Part shown: one piece after another, positions 12,213-24,479 of the stretch
How the letters are laid out: each line of letters opens with the position of its first letter
How positions within the stretch are numbered: the stretch's first letter is position 1
DNA from: Trichopria drosophilae
Taxonomy: Eukaryota > Arthropoda > Insecta > Hymenoptera > Diapriidae
NCBI GenBank assembly: GCA_030407085.1
Contig: CM059587.1
Coordinates: forward strand, 78,729,001-78,793,000
DNA length: 64,000 nt
Direction of reading: 5' to 3'
Notes under the pieces: model-generated
The model's database searches: none
The model's input: the letters and a program-made list of their open reading frames with translations, nothing else
Told to the model about the DNA's origin: nothing
Position numbers and translations under genes: made by a program

Positions 12213-13734
12213 CCCATTAACGCCTGAAATGGCATTTTTTATACTTCATTATCAATCAAGTATTTCATATGAAAACCGAAGTTGAAAACAATTGAAAGGT
12301 ACATACAGTAGAACCTCCGTTATCGAATATTTCGGTTATCGAATATTCAGACGCCTCCTTTAACGAATAATTTCTCCTCAGTTAGTCTCCCCACTCTAGA
12401 CACCACGTTGTAGATCGCCGACATGGAGTATCGATACGTCGCGTTGATTCGATTCACATATCGATACAATAATGCCCTGTAACTCCTAAAGATATAGGTA
12501 TAGGTGGGGGGTCGATTTTTTCTCCTCAAATATTCGTTAACGGAAATTTAAATGCCCCGCGTTGTCCCGACCGTATTCGATAACGGAGGTTCTACTGTAT
12601 CCTATAGTTTTCGAGGTCGCTCTTCAAGATTCCGAGGTCGAAATTGAGTTTCAGCCATCAGGAATTCCAATATGGCGCCGAATTTTCTTAAAAATTCAAA
12701 AAAAATGGGAATTATTTATTCCTATCAATTTTTTTCGAGATATTAGAATATTGGGATTCTATTTAAACTCTGAACAAAGGTGAACAAAATACTTCAATTT
12801 TAAGGAAAAATTTTACTTTTATACCTTACATAATTTTAACGACTTCAAAATGGCGGCCATAATGAAAATTTGTTTGAAAAATTTCTGAACGTTCTAACTC
12901 AAAAACTACATGCTGTTATAAAAAAATGCTAAGAATGAAAAGTTCTTAGAATTAATCGAGAAATATAGTGGAATTTTTTCAGATTTTTGTGATGACATGT
13001 TGAGAAATTTTTTTTCAAAAATTTTTTTTAAATCATTATTTATTTATGAAAAATTCTGAAAAAAATTTGGTGTATTCACTTATGAATTCTACGAGTTTTT
13101 TGTTTTTTGCAATTTTTTCTAAAAGTTAATAGTTTTTTTGGGGAAAAAATCCTAAACTATAATATGTGAAATTCATTTCCTCAAAAACTATCAAAATATT
13201 AAAATTACAATTTTGAAAAAATGTGGAAAAAAAATTTTTCAAAATGTCATCAAAAAATGTTGAAAAAATTCCACTATATCGTTTGATGAATTTTAAGAAC
13301 TTTTCATTCTGGGCATTTTTTTTTTAAATTGGTAGTTTTTGAGTTAGAGCGTCCAGAAATTTCTCATAGACATTTTCATTGTTGACGCCATTTTGAGATC
13401 GTTAGAATGATGTAGGGTATAAAAGTAAAATTTTTCCTTAAAATTGAAGTATTTTGTTCACTTTTGTTCAGAGTTTCAATAGAATCCCAATATTTTAATA
13501 GCTCGAAAAAAATTGATAATTATAAAAAATTCCCAATTTTTTGGAATTTTTTTTCATATTCGGCGCCATATTGGCATTTCTGATGGCTGAAACTCAATTT
13601 TAACCTCGAAATCTTGAAGAGCGACATCGAAAACAGTAGGATACGCACCTCTCAATTATTTTCAACTTTGATTTTGATACGAAATACTTGATTGAAAATG
13701 AAGTATAAAAATTGTCATTTCAGGCGTTAATGGG
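12213..13734. mobile_element. piggyBac-like palindromic MITE (TTAA target)
   Basis: Flanked by TTAA (12209-12212 and 13735-13738) with ends CCCATTAACGCCTGAAATG. The two halves are inverted copies of each other over several hundred bases. The other arm of the host palindrome has the uninterrupted site gatcaTTAAtgcatc, which proves the TTAA duplication. Non-coding. Confidence 0.85.
12306..12597. mobile_element. CAGTAG-type MITE, family 2
   Basis: CAGTAGAACCTCCGTTATCGAA at one end and its inverted copy at the other, flanked by TA. Near both ends the motif gttatcgaatatt or its complement is iterated. The opposite arm of the host element has the empty site gcgTAtcctac. Confidence 0.85.
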
Positions 13735-14112
13735 TTAATACATCATTTTTCGACAAAAAAGAAAATCTGTGGAGTCGTTTTTGAAAATCAATTTAAAAGT
13801 TCAAAAAGTCAACTTTTTTCAAGAAATATTCATTTGAGAAATAATTTCGTCAGTTGGAATTTGTAGATATTAAAAAAATACATTTTTTGTATTTGTATCA
13901 TTGTTCTCTACAATCAATAGTTTATGAGAAAAACGAAAAAAAAAGTAACTTTTTGCATGTGTTTTTCATTTTTTTACTGATTTTTACATATTTTTTTTCT
14001 TTTGTAAACATTGTAGGCACACTAAGTCGTGTGTAAGAGCTCGTCTTTTGAACATTTTCACTATTCAGCTCACAATAACAGATTTAATTTAATTAATAAA
14101 GTTATAATGGTA

Positions 14113-14253
14113 CAGTAGGCCCCCTCTTATTTTAATGCTACTTCTCTTCCTCATCACCAGCAACGTGGGAGAAAGGACATGAAAGAAAGTTAAAATAGAA
14201 GGGAGCGAATCCTTAAGATAGAGAAGGAACATAACATAAGAGGGGTACTACTG
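14113..14253. mobile_element. CAGTAG-type MITE, family 3
   Basis: 141 bp; CAGTAGGCCCCCTCTTAT... and ...ATAAGAGGGGTACTACTG flanked by TA. Non-coding. Same outer motif as its neighbours but a different subterminal sequence. Confidence 0.75.
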
Positions 14254-14411
14254 TAGTTTTTATTTTAAAACGTTTCAGGACACCTGTTAAGATTACGGCT
14301 ATCAATTGTTTTGATCAAAATTTAAAGCATACCAACTTTGGCAATAATAAAGTACTATATTATCACACAGAGTAAAAAAACTAGTCAAAAGTGTAAAAAA
14401 ACTTAACAATA

Positions 14412-14622
14412 CAGTAGAACCTCTCACTAACGACACCTCCCATCAACGACAGAAAATCACTCTCACGAACGACTACGAGATACCTCTCCTTATCCCTTCT
14501 ACCGGGTGTCTGTCTGTGTAAATACGACGCCCTGCCCGCAGAGCGCATCTTATTGGTCAGAATCATGATAGTGGTGGAAGAGTCTTTCTCTCTCGAATAG
14601 TCGTTAGTAAGAGGTTCTACTG
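14412..14622. mobile_element. CAGTAG-type MITE, family 4
   Basis: CAGTAGAACCTCTCACTAACGA with an inverted right end (tcgttagtaagaggttctactg), flanked by TA. The motif aacgac is iterated (ctaacgac, tcaacgac, cgaacgac). Confidence 0.8.
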
Positions 14623-15512
14623 TACACGTATAAAATTGGTTTTCTCTCGCTTTTCTCCTAAACTATTAATTGTAGAGAAAATTGATACAGACAAAAAAAA
14701 ATCCTTTTCTTAATATCTACAAATTTAATCTTATGAGATTTTTTCTCAAATGAATATTTCTTCCGGAAAAGTTGACTTTTCGTCATTTTGAATTTTTAAA
14801 TCGACATTTTTCAAAAACGGCCCCACATATTTTCGTTTTTGTCGAAAAATGATGCATTAATGATCTGGAATTGAAATCAACCAGAACCTTCAGGTTAAAT
14901 CGGTTTAAAAAGCACCGTGTTACGCAATGTCGTTTCTAAACGGTATTTTACGCATCCGTTTTCTCGGTTAAAAAAAGTGCAATAAGATTTCCACGCTGCA
15001 TGCTGGGTGCATAAAAGTGTATATTCGTTTGGGAATTAAGAATGTCGATGTACAATCTGTAAAAAGGGACCACTCGATTCTCTATTTTTTTGTATATTTT
15101 CTACAAAGTGTGTTAAAAATTAAACTTTTAGTTCATTAATGTAAATTGTACTATGATTTGTTAAATTATTCGTTAAAATTACAATTTCAGATTGTGTAAA
15201 AACGGAGGAAGTGTAAGATAATTTTTTAATTGCCATTGAAAAACGTGAAACGTTTGAAAAATTACCAGTTTCTGTAAATGTCATATTTTAAGAACGTTGT
15301 AAATATTGTCGATAAATGAAAAATACAACGCTGGATAGTAATGATTTAAAATACAAAACTATACTTTTAAACTGCTTTTATATCAGTATTCTGTGATCTG
15401 AAATAATCGAGCGAAACATGAATAAACATTTCATTTTATTTCTGAAAAAATGCATTTTGGTACATATTTTTTTGTATACAAATTATGTGTGTATTTACAG
15501 CTGAAAAAAGTA

Positions 15513-15807
15513 CAGTGGCCCTCCCCTTATTTTAACTTTTCGATTCAAGGAAGATGGCGGCTTCTTCCCTTATTTTACCGCTTCCCCTTATCCCCACCAC
15601 TGGCAGTATGAGAGAATAAAAACAGAGAGAGGAGAAATAGTGATGTCCTTCTTCACCTGTATGTGCAAGCACAAACATCAGTCCGCACTCTTTTGAACAC
15701 TTTCAAACGGCGAATGGTGGGGGAACTCATGAGGGGAAGATGTTAACATAAAGGACGAAAAAAAATTAAAATAAAGGACGCAGTTAAAATAAGGGGAGGG
15801 CCACTCA
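15513..15807. mobile_element. CAGTGG-type MITE, family 5
   Basis: CAGTGGCCCTCCCCTTATTTTA at the left and taaaataaggggagggccactc at the right. Subterminal cttatttta repeats on both sides. Contains an aagatggcgg stretch. TA flank on the left; the right is worn. Confidence 0.75.
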
Positions 15808-16408
15808 TAGATCTGTATTTGTTTATTTGCAAATACGATAATGCTATTTGTAATGTACAGCGAAATCGGTTGGTGACAAATTTTTGACAGTGTTGAGTGC
15901 TTTTTTTATCCATTATAACCAGACATTGCAAAACTGCGGCTTACAGTGTATAAATGGACTTCCGAAGTGGATAAGAAGGATCTCGCGACATGTATCAAAT
16001 AAAATGATAGTTTACAAGCCATTGCTCTCCATAATTATTTGTTTTTTGATTTAAACTTTATGCGAAATTAAATAAAGTGCGTACACTTCGCAGATCTCTT
16101 CAGAAATATTTTCTGTGATGTCTACCGATAATTTTAAGACTTTTAAAATAAAATCTAGAGAGATTTTTTAGAAAATCCAATTTTTGTGGATTTTTCAAAC
16201 ATATATTCGAATACTAAATCGATTTAAATGAGAAATTTGTAAATAGATTTTTAAGCATAACTTGCTAAAAATAATTTTAAGCCTGAAATTAAAATAAAAT
16301 GTAGGGATATTTTTGAAAAATCTCAATTTGCGATGATTTTTTAGATTCACTTTCTTATTGCATTTAAATTCACATTAGTATTTCAAATATTACATTGATG
16401 AAATGATA

Positions 16409-17172
16409 TATACGGGTCCACGTCAGATTTACAACTGAAGATTTTTTTTCTAATGGCATATCTTTTTTCTTATTCTAGACACAACAATAAAATATACGTA
16501 ATTTTTATTTTAATACGATATTTGAAATTTTCGAGTTGTGATTTTTCAAGGTTTTAGATGTTATAAAAACGCTCTATTTTCAACTGCCTATAACTCAAAA
16601 CCGATACAATATACAAAAAATATTCTAAGGGATGAAAGTTTCGTACTTGGCTCAGCTTTACGATGAAGTAAATTAAAATTCCAAAATTGAATTTTCAATA
16701 TGTATAATTGTTAATTTTTATAAACAAATTCATTTTTTTTAAAGTTGGACATGATTTTTTTTTACTTTTTTTCACTAAAACTCTTCATTTAACTATGTAG
16801 AAGATAATGTGAAAGTTTCACAGTGGTAGTTTTAGAATTTATCGAGTTATGAATTTTTATTTAGTGATAGGTATATCCGCCCCATGTTCCCAGTAATGCG
16901 CGCTCAGATTTCCTAGTGTGCATTTCATAAAACATCGTTCATAACTCGATAATTTCTAAAACTACCACTGTGAAACTTTCACATAATCTTCTACATAGTT
17001 AAATGAAGAGTTTTAGTTGAAAATAGAGCGTTTTTATAACATCTAAAACTTTGAAAAATCATAACTCGAAAATTTCAAATGTCATATTAAAATAAAAAAA
17101 GAATAAGAAAAAAAGATATGCCATTGGAAAAAAAATCTTCAGTTGTAAATCTGACGTGGAATGACCCATACA
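16409..17172. mobile_element. Full-length palindromic (foldback) element
   Basis: The two halves are inverted copies: ccacgtcagatttacaactg, aacgctctattttcaact and atgtagaagataatgtgaaa recur in reverse order and complement. Spacer of about 70 bases near 16860-16930. Non-coding. Confidence 0.8.
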
Positions 17173-17259
17173 TTATTTACATAAAGAACCACGATTAATA
17201 TGACATAAACAATTTATTATATTATTTAAAAAATTATTTACATTGTTGTAATGTTACAT

Positions 17260-18222
17260 CCCAGCAATCGAGATTGGATAAGATTGGATTTAAAATTTCA
17301 ATTCATTTTGAATTCATACTTTGATTCCGTAAATATGTATTCCAATGGATTGAATTCCGAAGAAAGGAATCCATCTGTATTCAATTTTACGAATATAATC
17401 GGATGCGTAATTTTCCAGATTAAATTTCAGAAAAAGTAATCCATCTGTATTCAAATTTACGAACACAATTACGAATACAATCAGAAGCAGTATAAGAATA
17501 CAAATAAATACAGATTTATTCAAAGTTTATTTTTTGAAAGAAAACTTTTTGCATTGAAATGAATACGCTTAGACAGTTTTGAGTCTGTAATATTGAATAC
17601 GGATGTATACAAAATTTCGTTTTTGAAATAAAACTTTTCTTGCATTGAAATGAATACGCTTAGGTAGTTTTGAATCCGTAATGTTGAATACGGATGTATA
17701 CAAAGTTTCGTTTTTGAATGAAAACTTTTCTTACATTGAAATGATAGTTCTGAATCCGTAATATTGAATACGGAGGCATTCAATATTTTGGTTTTAAGAA
17801 GGAAACTTTTTTGGATTGAAATTAATACACTTGGCTACTTTTGAATCCGTAATGTTGAATACGGATGCATTCAATGTTTCGTTTTAAGAAGGAAACTTTT
17901 TTTGGATTGAAATTGGATACACTTGGATAATTTTAAATCCATAATGTTGAATATGGATGTATTGAAATTTTTGGTTTTTGAAATACAACTTTTTTAAGGT
18001 TGAAATGAATACACTTAGATAGTTTTGAGTCCATAATGTTGAATACGGGTGTATTTAAGATTTAATTTTTAAAAAGAAAACTTTTTTTGGATTAAAATGA
18101 ATTCAGAAAGTCACCTTTTTATTCGTATGAACGAATAGAATTGTATTTACGTATTAAAATGGATTCACAATTTAATAATTGAATCCAATTCTATACAACT
18201 CTATCCAAATTCGATTGCTGGG
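17260..18222. mobile_element. CCCAG-family TIR element with internal tandem repeats
   Basis: AT-CCCAGCAATCGAG at the left and cgattgctGGG-AT at the right, with an AT dinucleotide on both sides. The interior is about five copies of a unit of about 120 bp (gaatacgcttagatagttttgaatccgtaat...gaatacggatgta). The open frame at 17520-17783 is the repeat itself. Confidence 0.75.
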
Positions 18223-19369
18223 ATGTTATGTTAATGTCTGTTAATAGAATGAATGCAAACTATTGTATTCGTAAATTCGTAAGTTAGTTCTTGACTTCGT
18301 CATTTTAACAAAGCTTAACATTTACTTATTTGGATATGCAGAATCCATGGAAATATAACTACGAAATATAAAAAAGTGATGAGGAAGTGAGAGAAACTCG
18401 GACTTCCAAAGTACATTTATATTTATATAAACATTTTTTTCAAAGTAATAAATTACTTATGTAATAACAATCATAATGCTTTATATAAATAATATATCTG
18501 TCATTTAAATCGATATAATATTTTAAATACGTATGGTAAGTCTAAAAAATCATCGAAAAATGATTTTTTAAAAAAATATTTATAGATTTTATTTTAAATT
18601 TAGACTTAAAATGATTGCTAGACATCACAGAAGTTAAGCTTAAAAAGATATTTGCATATGTCTGAAAATCCACAAAAATTTGATTTTCTCAAAAATCACC
18701 CCAGATTTTATTTTAAATTTAGTTTTAAAATTATCGATAGACATCACAGAAAATATTTGACACTGAAAAGATCCGTGAGGTGTACGCACTTTGCATTTAA
18801 ACTTCATCGAAGCCCACCATGGGTTACTTGACCAAAAGTATTGAAATTAAGACGAATTTATGTCTACTCGTCAAGAAAAACACCTATGAATAGAAATTCA
18901 GCAGCATTCGATTCTTTTGAACGAATTGAAATGGATTAGAAAAATAGGAAAAAATTGAAAATTGCAACGATTGCAATATGAATTGTACTCTCGATGCATT
19001 ATTATTTGGTTTCGTATACTGTCTTATTTATTGTTAATTTTTGTATCCTATTAAACAAAAACAGATTAAATGGAAAAGTACAGAAAAGAGGTTTTAATTT
19101 TGTGTACATTAATCCTTTTTATCTGATTTTGTTTATTGGGAGGAATAGATGTAATATTTATATCCAATTCATAAGTTACAATTTTAGGAACCGAAATTTT
19201 TTAGAGGTATTAAACACGTATTTATCAAACTTCTCTAATGAAAATAAATGATTCAAATGGATAGAAACTTTATATCCGTTTGAATAACACTTTACTTTCT
19301 TTTCAATCGGTTGTTATCCATTATAGGAGCTAACAATATTTTTTTGATGTATTTTTAGCTGCTGAACAC

Positions 19370-21512
19370 GAATTTTTTGGGTGGAATGTTCAAAAAAGGT
19401 CCGTTAATTGTTTATAACAATTTTTTAAAACAATTGAATAATTTTGTTCTTTTTACTCCGGAAAAACTTTTTTCGTGTTTTTTTGGGTAACTTTGAACAA
19501 AAAGGTCCCTAGTAAGTTTCACATAGGACAACTTTTCGAGATAAACATTACCAACTTTAAAAAAAGTCGATTTTCGCCATTTTTTACGCACTATAAGGTA
19601 CCACACCAATACCGAAGGTTTTTTTTTAATCCACCTTAAAAATGTCTTCTATTACTATCCCCACAAACGAATAAGTATACGAAAAATCTGTACGAAATAA
19701 GTTTCTTTCCCACTCGTTCAGTTACAAATGCGAGTGCGTATATTATACGCGATACATAAACGCACATAACCTCAAAGAAACGATTACTTTGGATATCGAA
19801 CGCACAAAATTATAAAACAGAACATTTCTTCGAAAATTATGAAATACGGAAAACGACATAATCAACTCTTCGATTAAATTAACAGAATTTAAAGCTATTC
19901 TAAGCCGCAACAAATCAATTTTTGTATGTAATGCGTTAAATACGGTATCGTATAAGATCGAATGAATTCAATTCTGGTATTACAGGTCGTATAAAATAGA
20001 ATAAATTCCAATAAGAATCTCGAATAATCAATACGCCAGAAAAAAAAACAGAATGCAAAATATCGATTCCGTATACTTTTTCGTTTATTTGGGATATTCC
20101 ATTCTACAATGTTAGATTCGGAGGCTAAAAATATGAGGATAGATGTGTACCCAATAAACACACTTTTGAAGTAAAGAATTCTTTAGGTAATCTCGAATGT
20201 CCGCAACAAATCATTGCAAAAGTAGTCACAAAGTATCTGTATGAAAAAATGTATATCTTGAAACACGATCGGTCAAAAGAAAAGTGTGTCACATTTATGA
20301 TAAAAGTAGTCCTAAAGTATTCTTTGTGAATAAATCAATGATACACGTCGGCAACAGTGGACGTTTCGAGCGCCCACCGCATGGTGGTGCATCAAGTACT
20401 GCGCTCAACACATGCACTCTGTATATTATCATACACAACCATTCTCGCAAGTGAGGAAGGTACTAGTTGTTCCATATAAAAGTACCTCCTTCTGCATAGC
20501 ATTAATGATTAAGTATTTGTATACCACCTGCGCGATGTTTGCGAACTAGACTGTAATGTAATAATAATAGTCAATAATGTATTGGAAAATGCATTGTTTC
20601 AATGATTGCGTGTTTAAGTACATTTTTATATAAACGTTTATTAACTTATTACAAAAGAATTATTAACAAAAAACCATTCCAAAAGAATTCTTTATGAAAA
20701 TGTTATTATAGGTTTTGAAGAACCTTTTACCAAATACGTTTAAAAAAGAATTCTTATGTAACTCTTTATTTAATAACTATAGCGGACATTAGTTATATTT
20801 TTAAGCATGAACGAATAATTCGTCTAGAATTCTTCTTTCATAAAAGCATTCAAGAAGTATTCTTTTTAAATATTTAAAAATTGTGTTTTGCTTATTGGGT
20901 AATCTTCAAGTACGTCGTACGTACGTACAGTAGAACTTCACTTTATTGTCCTATTCGAGGTTTTGCCTTTCACTTTGTTGTCCAACAAATGCGCATCGTT
21001 TCTTGCGCACCTTCCAGCCTTCCGCCTATCATAATACGCACAACACTGGAATTACAAAAGAGAGAAAAAGGACTAACCTTGCCTGCGATAAATAGGTGAA
21101 GGGAATCCCGCTAACAATGTGAAGGCGCTAACAAAGTGAAGGGCAATAAAGTGAAGTCCTACCGTATACAAAATTAGTGCATATCCACCTTGCGAAACCG
21201 ATGAAAGTTATTCCTCGACCACTACGAAAACATTTAAAAAATGTCAAAATCGAATATTTTACTTAAAGTATAGTATATAAGAAAAGTTTAAGCTAGGTGG
21301 ATTTTAAAAAAACCATCGGTATTAGTGTGGTAGTGTGTAAAAAAATTACAATAATCGACTTTTTTCAAAGTATGCGAATTTTTATCTCGAAAAGTTGTCC
21401 TACGAGAAAGATCTAAGGATCTTTTTTGTTCAAAATTATCCACAAATCATGAAACATTTTTTTTGTTATAAACAATTAACCGACTACTTTTGAGCATTCC
21501 ATCAAAAACGAC
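19370..21512. mobile_element. Long inverted-repeat element
   Basis: The left arm (19370-19640) is matched in reverse complement by 21285-21512: aatgtt/gctcaaaa, gttaattgtttataac, atctcgaaaagttgtcct and the ggtgg ends. The 1.6-kb centre has no coding content and holds a CAGTAG-type MITE. Confidence 0.7.
20928..21164. mobile_element. CAGTAG-type MITE, family 6
   Basis: CAGTAGAACTTCACTTTATTGT and an inverted right end (aataaagtgaagtcctaccg), flanked by TA. Iterated ctttgttgtcc / aacaaagtgaagg motifs beside both ends. The frame at 20881-21099 runs over it and is not a gene. Confidence 0.75.
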
Positions 21513-22142
21513 AGCATAGATAGTTCCTAGACTAATACGAAAAAAATAGTTTCAATGTGAACAAATTTAGCACTAAAAAATCACACTTTTAACATTGTTA
21601 TAATGATCATCAAATATTGCCATTATTGTTGCAGTGAAGCAAATCCAAGATAAAATGAAAACTAGTCACTGAACTTTGATAAATAAAGAGACGTAACAAA
21701 TTTCAAACAAAAATTATTTGAAATGTTGCACAACTGCACTATCTTTCAAAAATTGGCCAGAGTTTCTCTCTTTTACATGGAATAATTACATTTCAGGTAC
21801 AAAATGTTAGATTAGGTATTGTCTTTATAATGGTAACTCGATCGTCAAAATGGATTGATTACATAGTTATGGACAATAAACTAAACTCTATTCTTTAAAT
21901 CCTTTCCACCACTGAAAAATTATTTCCAAATTTTTGTTTTATCGTTTTTTAAAAATACTTAACTTTATGAAAATACATATAGTTCCATTTCAATGCAATA
22001 ATTAGAAAACTTTATATCGTACTTACAGAATTTCAGATTTGCGGAAAAGAGAAAGGGAAAAGTGATAAGGGGAAAATGGTTTCCGGTGATGCTTCTTCGA
22101 CAAATCCAGGATTTTCTTTTCTTTTTGGAATTACATTATTAA

Positions 22143-22959
22143 CCCTTAAGGAGGTTCACCAGGTCAAAGAATTAACATTGAGAATTTAACGAAAAAATTA
22201 TAGTAGGTTAAACAATGAAAGAAATTAATGCCTGCAAAGTTTCAAGCCCCTAGGTACCTTCAGAGCAGAGAAATTAATAAAAATGTTCACGATTCTTTAA
22301 CATTGAGTTTTATGGGAACAAGTATATATTCATGAAATTCGTATTGAATTAACATTGAGTTTTTCGTAAAATTTATACTACTGATAAAAAAATTTGTGAG
22401 ATTTTATTTGCAGAAAGAAAAACGTCTCTTCCTACCTTTAGAGACGAGAAATAAAATAAACAAGTAGCTAAAAGGGTCATTTTTGGTTATGTTGACGGAC
22501 GGCAACGTCTTAGGAAGCATACCACCGAAGTCATATTGGCGTCCGTTCCATATTTTACTCGATAGGTACCTAGTGAACCTCCTTAAAGCGCCAACCTATA
22601 TAAAAATAACACAAAGCGCCATGTGGGGTCGTGGGAGACCCCAATCCGAAGATAATATCGTCCTGCGCATACAGTTTTTTTTATTTCTTTTCAACAAAAT
22701 TACTGGATACTCTTCAAGTGTCATTTTACCGCGTAGATAAGTTATCTTGATACAAAAATTATTGGTGCCCGTTATAAAAAATAAAATACAAAAGTGACTG
22801 ACGTTTTTCACAAAAAAAAAAAATTTTCCTAAAAATTTAACTTGTGCCTCTTAAAAAGTAGCGCTTTAAGTTAAAAACGATGTAAAAGTGCACTTTTAGA
22901 AGGGAAAAATGTAATATTTATGTGTGGGGTCTCCCAGTACCCCCAGGGCGCTTTAAGGA
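22143..22959. mobile_element. TTAA-target element (outer) with broken right TIR
   Basis: TTAA-CCCTTAAGGAGGTTCACC at 22139. The right end reads ctagtgaacctcc-TTAA (22586) and resumes at 22953 as TTAA-gga-TTAA, the two parts of the inverted copy. Removing 22587-22952 plus one TTAA restores the TIR. No coding content. Confidence 0.75.
22587..22952. mobile_element. TTAA-target element (inner)
   Basis: Ends AGCGCC / GGCGCT, flanked by TTAA on both sides, with subterminal tggggtc...gagacccc blocks. It sits inside the TIR of the outer element, exactly at that TIR's own TTAA. Confidence 0.75.
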
Positions 22960-23049
22960 TTAATTAGCTTATTTTATTACTGGGCCGTTTGTAAATTTTT
23001 AAGTCAAATGCAAAGGTTGCGAATATTGGAAGAATAAATTGGAAAATCT

Positions 23050-23430
23050 TAATACAATATATCCCTCGTCTCAGGAACTTGCAGTTTGTGGGGGAGCTGA
23101 AGGAGCGTCACCGTCTTAACGATAAACCAGTGCTGGAATCGACAAACAACCCCGGTCCTCGGAGACTGACGCCGAGGCGTCCGAGTCTGGGGGTCCTTGG
23201 GTGAACCTGAGGGACTGTGACACAGTTTTCTGTCCGAGCACAGGTTCATGCGTGTCTGATACCAAGACAATTCTTTCCCAGGTACTGTGACCCCGAAAGG
23301 TGTCCGAGCCTGAGGGGCTAAACGAGCAACCTGAGGATGCCGCCGATCTTAGGTTGGGCCAGGCAGGAGTTCCAATTAAGAAGAGACAGCCCCTCAGTCT
23401 TCCCTAGCTTCTCGTGGGATCAAAATGGAT
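23050..23430. other. GC-richer block, probably retroelement-derived
   Basis: Base composition differs sharply from the flanks (gaggggctaaacgagcaacc, gacagcccctcag). No intact frame or named domain. It may be untranslated sequence of the LOA-like element downstream, but nothing proves it. Confidence 0.3.
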
Positions 23431-23524
23431 TAAAAACCTTACCTTATTAATATTATTAATAGTAAATTACTAATCATTTGAAAATAATTACATTATTTCA
23501 CAAAATGCTATTTTTTATATATAA

Positions 23525-23945
23525 TTTTGGATCTAAAACCTTCTATCAACGGTGAATCTCTCATCAAAAGAAGGTTTTAGACCTAAAATATTTTATTGAT
23601 GTTGAAAGTCTTGTCGAAAGATAGTTCTGAAACCATATATCTGAATATAAAATCATTTATTGGTGGTAAGACTGTTTGAAAGAAGTTTCGATTTAAAGTC
23701 TCATATCTATGGTGAAAGAAGGTTTTAAACCTAAACTCGATTATTGTTGGGTAAAACTCTGACCGTAAGAAGATTTCGAATCTGAAATTTTCCATCAATG
23801 GTAAAAGTCTTGTTGAAAGAGGGTCTTAGATCTAAAATCTTTTATCGGTGGTAAAACTGATCGAATGAAGGGAGGTTTTAAATCTTAAATCCTCTGTCGG
23901 TGGTGAAACTCCAATCAAACGAAGGTTAGATCTAATATGTAAAAA
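23525..23945. repeat. About 57-bp minisatellite
   Basis: About seven to eight diverged copies of gaaggttttagatctaaaat...ttttatcggtggtaaaactctgatcgaaa in direct order. The open frame on the minus strand here is the repeat read through. Confidence 0.7.
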
Positions 23946-24479
23946 GTTCAAAAAGTATATGAAAACATTCGAATCCTTTCATATATGTATATTTCTCAAC
24001 AATTTATCAATGATTAAGAAAAAAGGATTATAAAGTATTGACATTTTTAATAATTGTTAATAATTTTTCGTTTACTGGGTTCTGTATTACGTTTGGATTT
24101 AAGGGGATTTAAGGAGATTCTAAAATGTTCTATCGATAAAGCCGAAATTGCCTCTAAATTAATTGACAATTTGTCGAGAATTTTGGGACATAAACTGATC
24201 TATTCGAAAACTCTTGTTTCATTGCCATTTAATTTCTGTACTATTTTTCAGGATATCTATATGTCTATGTACAGCAATACAACGTGATTGTCGCATAGCA
24301 CATGCCAGTACATACGTTGGAAATGTATTCGATCAACCGATGCAACCTGTGTACTGCCGATAATCTAGTAATCTCTACATTACACGGTGGTACTGTCCCA
24401 GCTCCACACGAGATTTCTATACGTACAAGTTACGTTCTAGTTGAAGGAACCTACTGTAAACGTTTATGAGTTCCATATT

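Larger units (their letters stand above)
12130..14922. mobile_element. Large palindromic element split by nested insertions
   Basis: The left arm (12134-12212, continuing at 13739-13960) matches the reverse complement of 14650-14922: cggtgctttttaaaccgattt, ccagatcattaa and cgacaaaaa.gaaaat.tgtgg all recur in order. Inserted elements lie at 12213-13734, 14113-14253 and 14412-14622. No transposase remains. Confidence 0.75.
16076..18790. mobile_element. Inverted-repeat element carrying two nested elements
   Basis: The left arm (about 16076-16345) and right arm (about 18535-18790) are diverged inverted copies: agtgcgtacac...agat, gaaaatattttctgtgatgtct and attttaaaataaaatct all recur reverse-complemented. 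The 2.2-kb middle holds two independent elements, 16409-17172 and 17260-18222. Confidence 0.65.

Noticed and set aside
17520..17783. Minus-strand frame with repeated peptide as a tandem-repeat protein
   Set aside because: It mirrors the 120-bp DNA repeat inside a TIR element, and neighbouring units break the frame.
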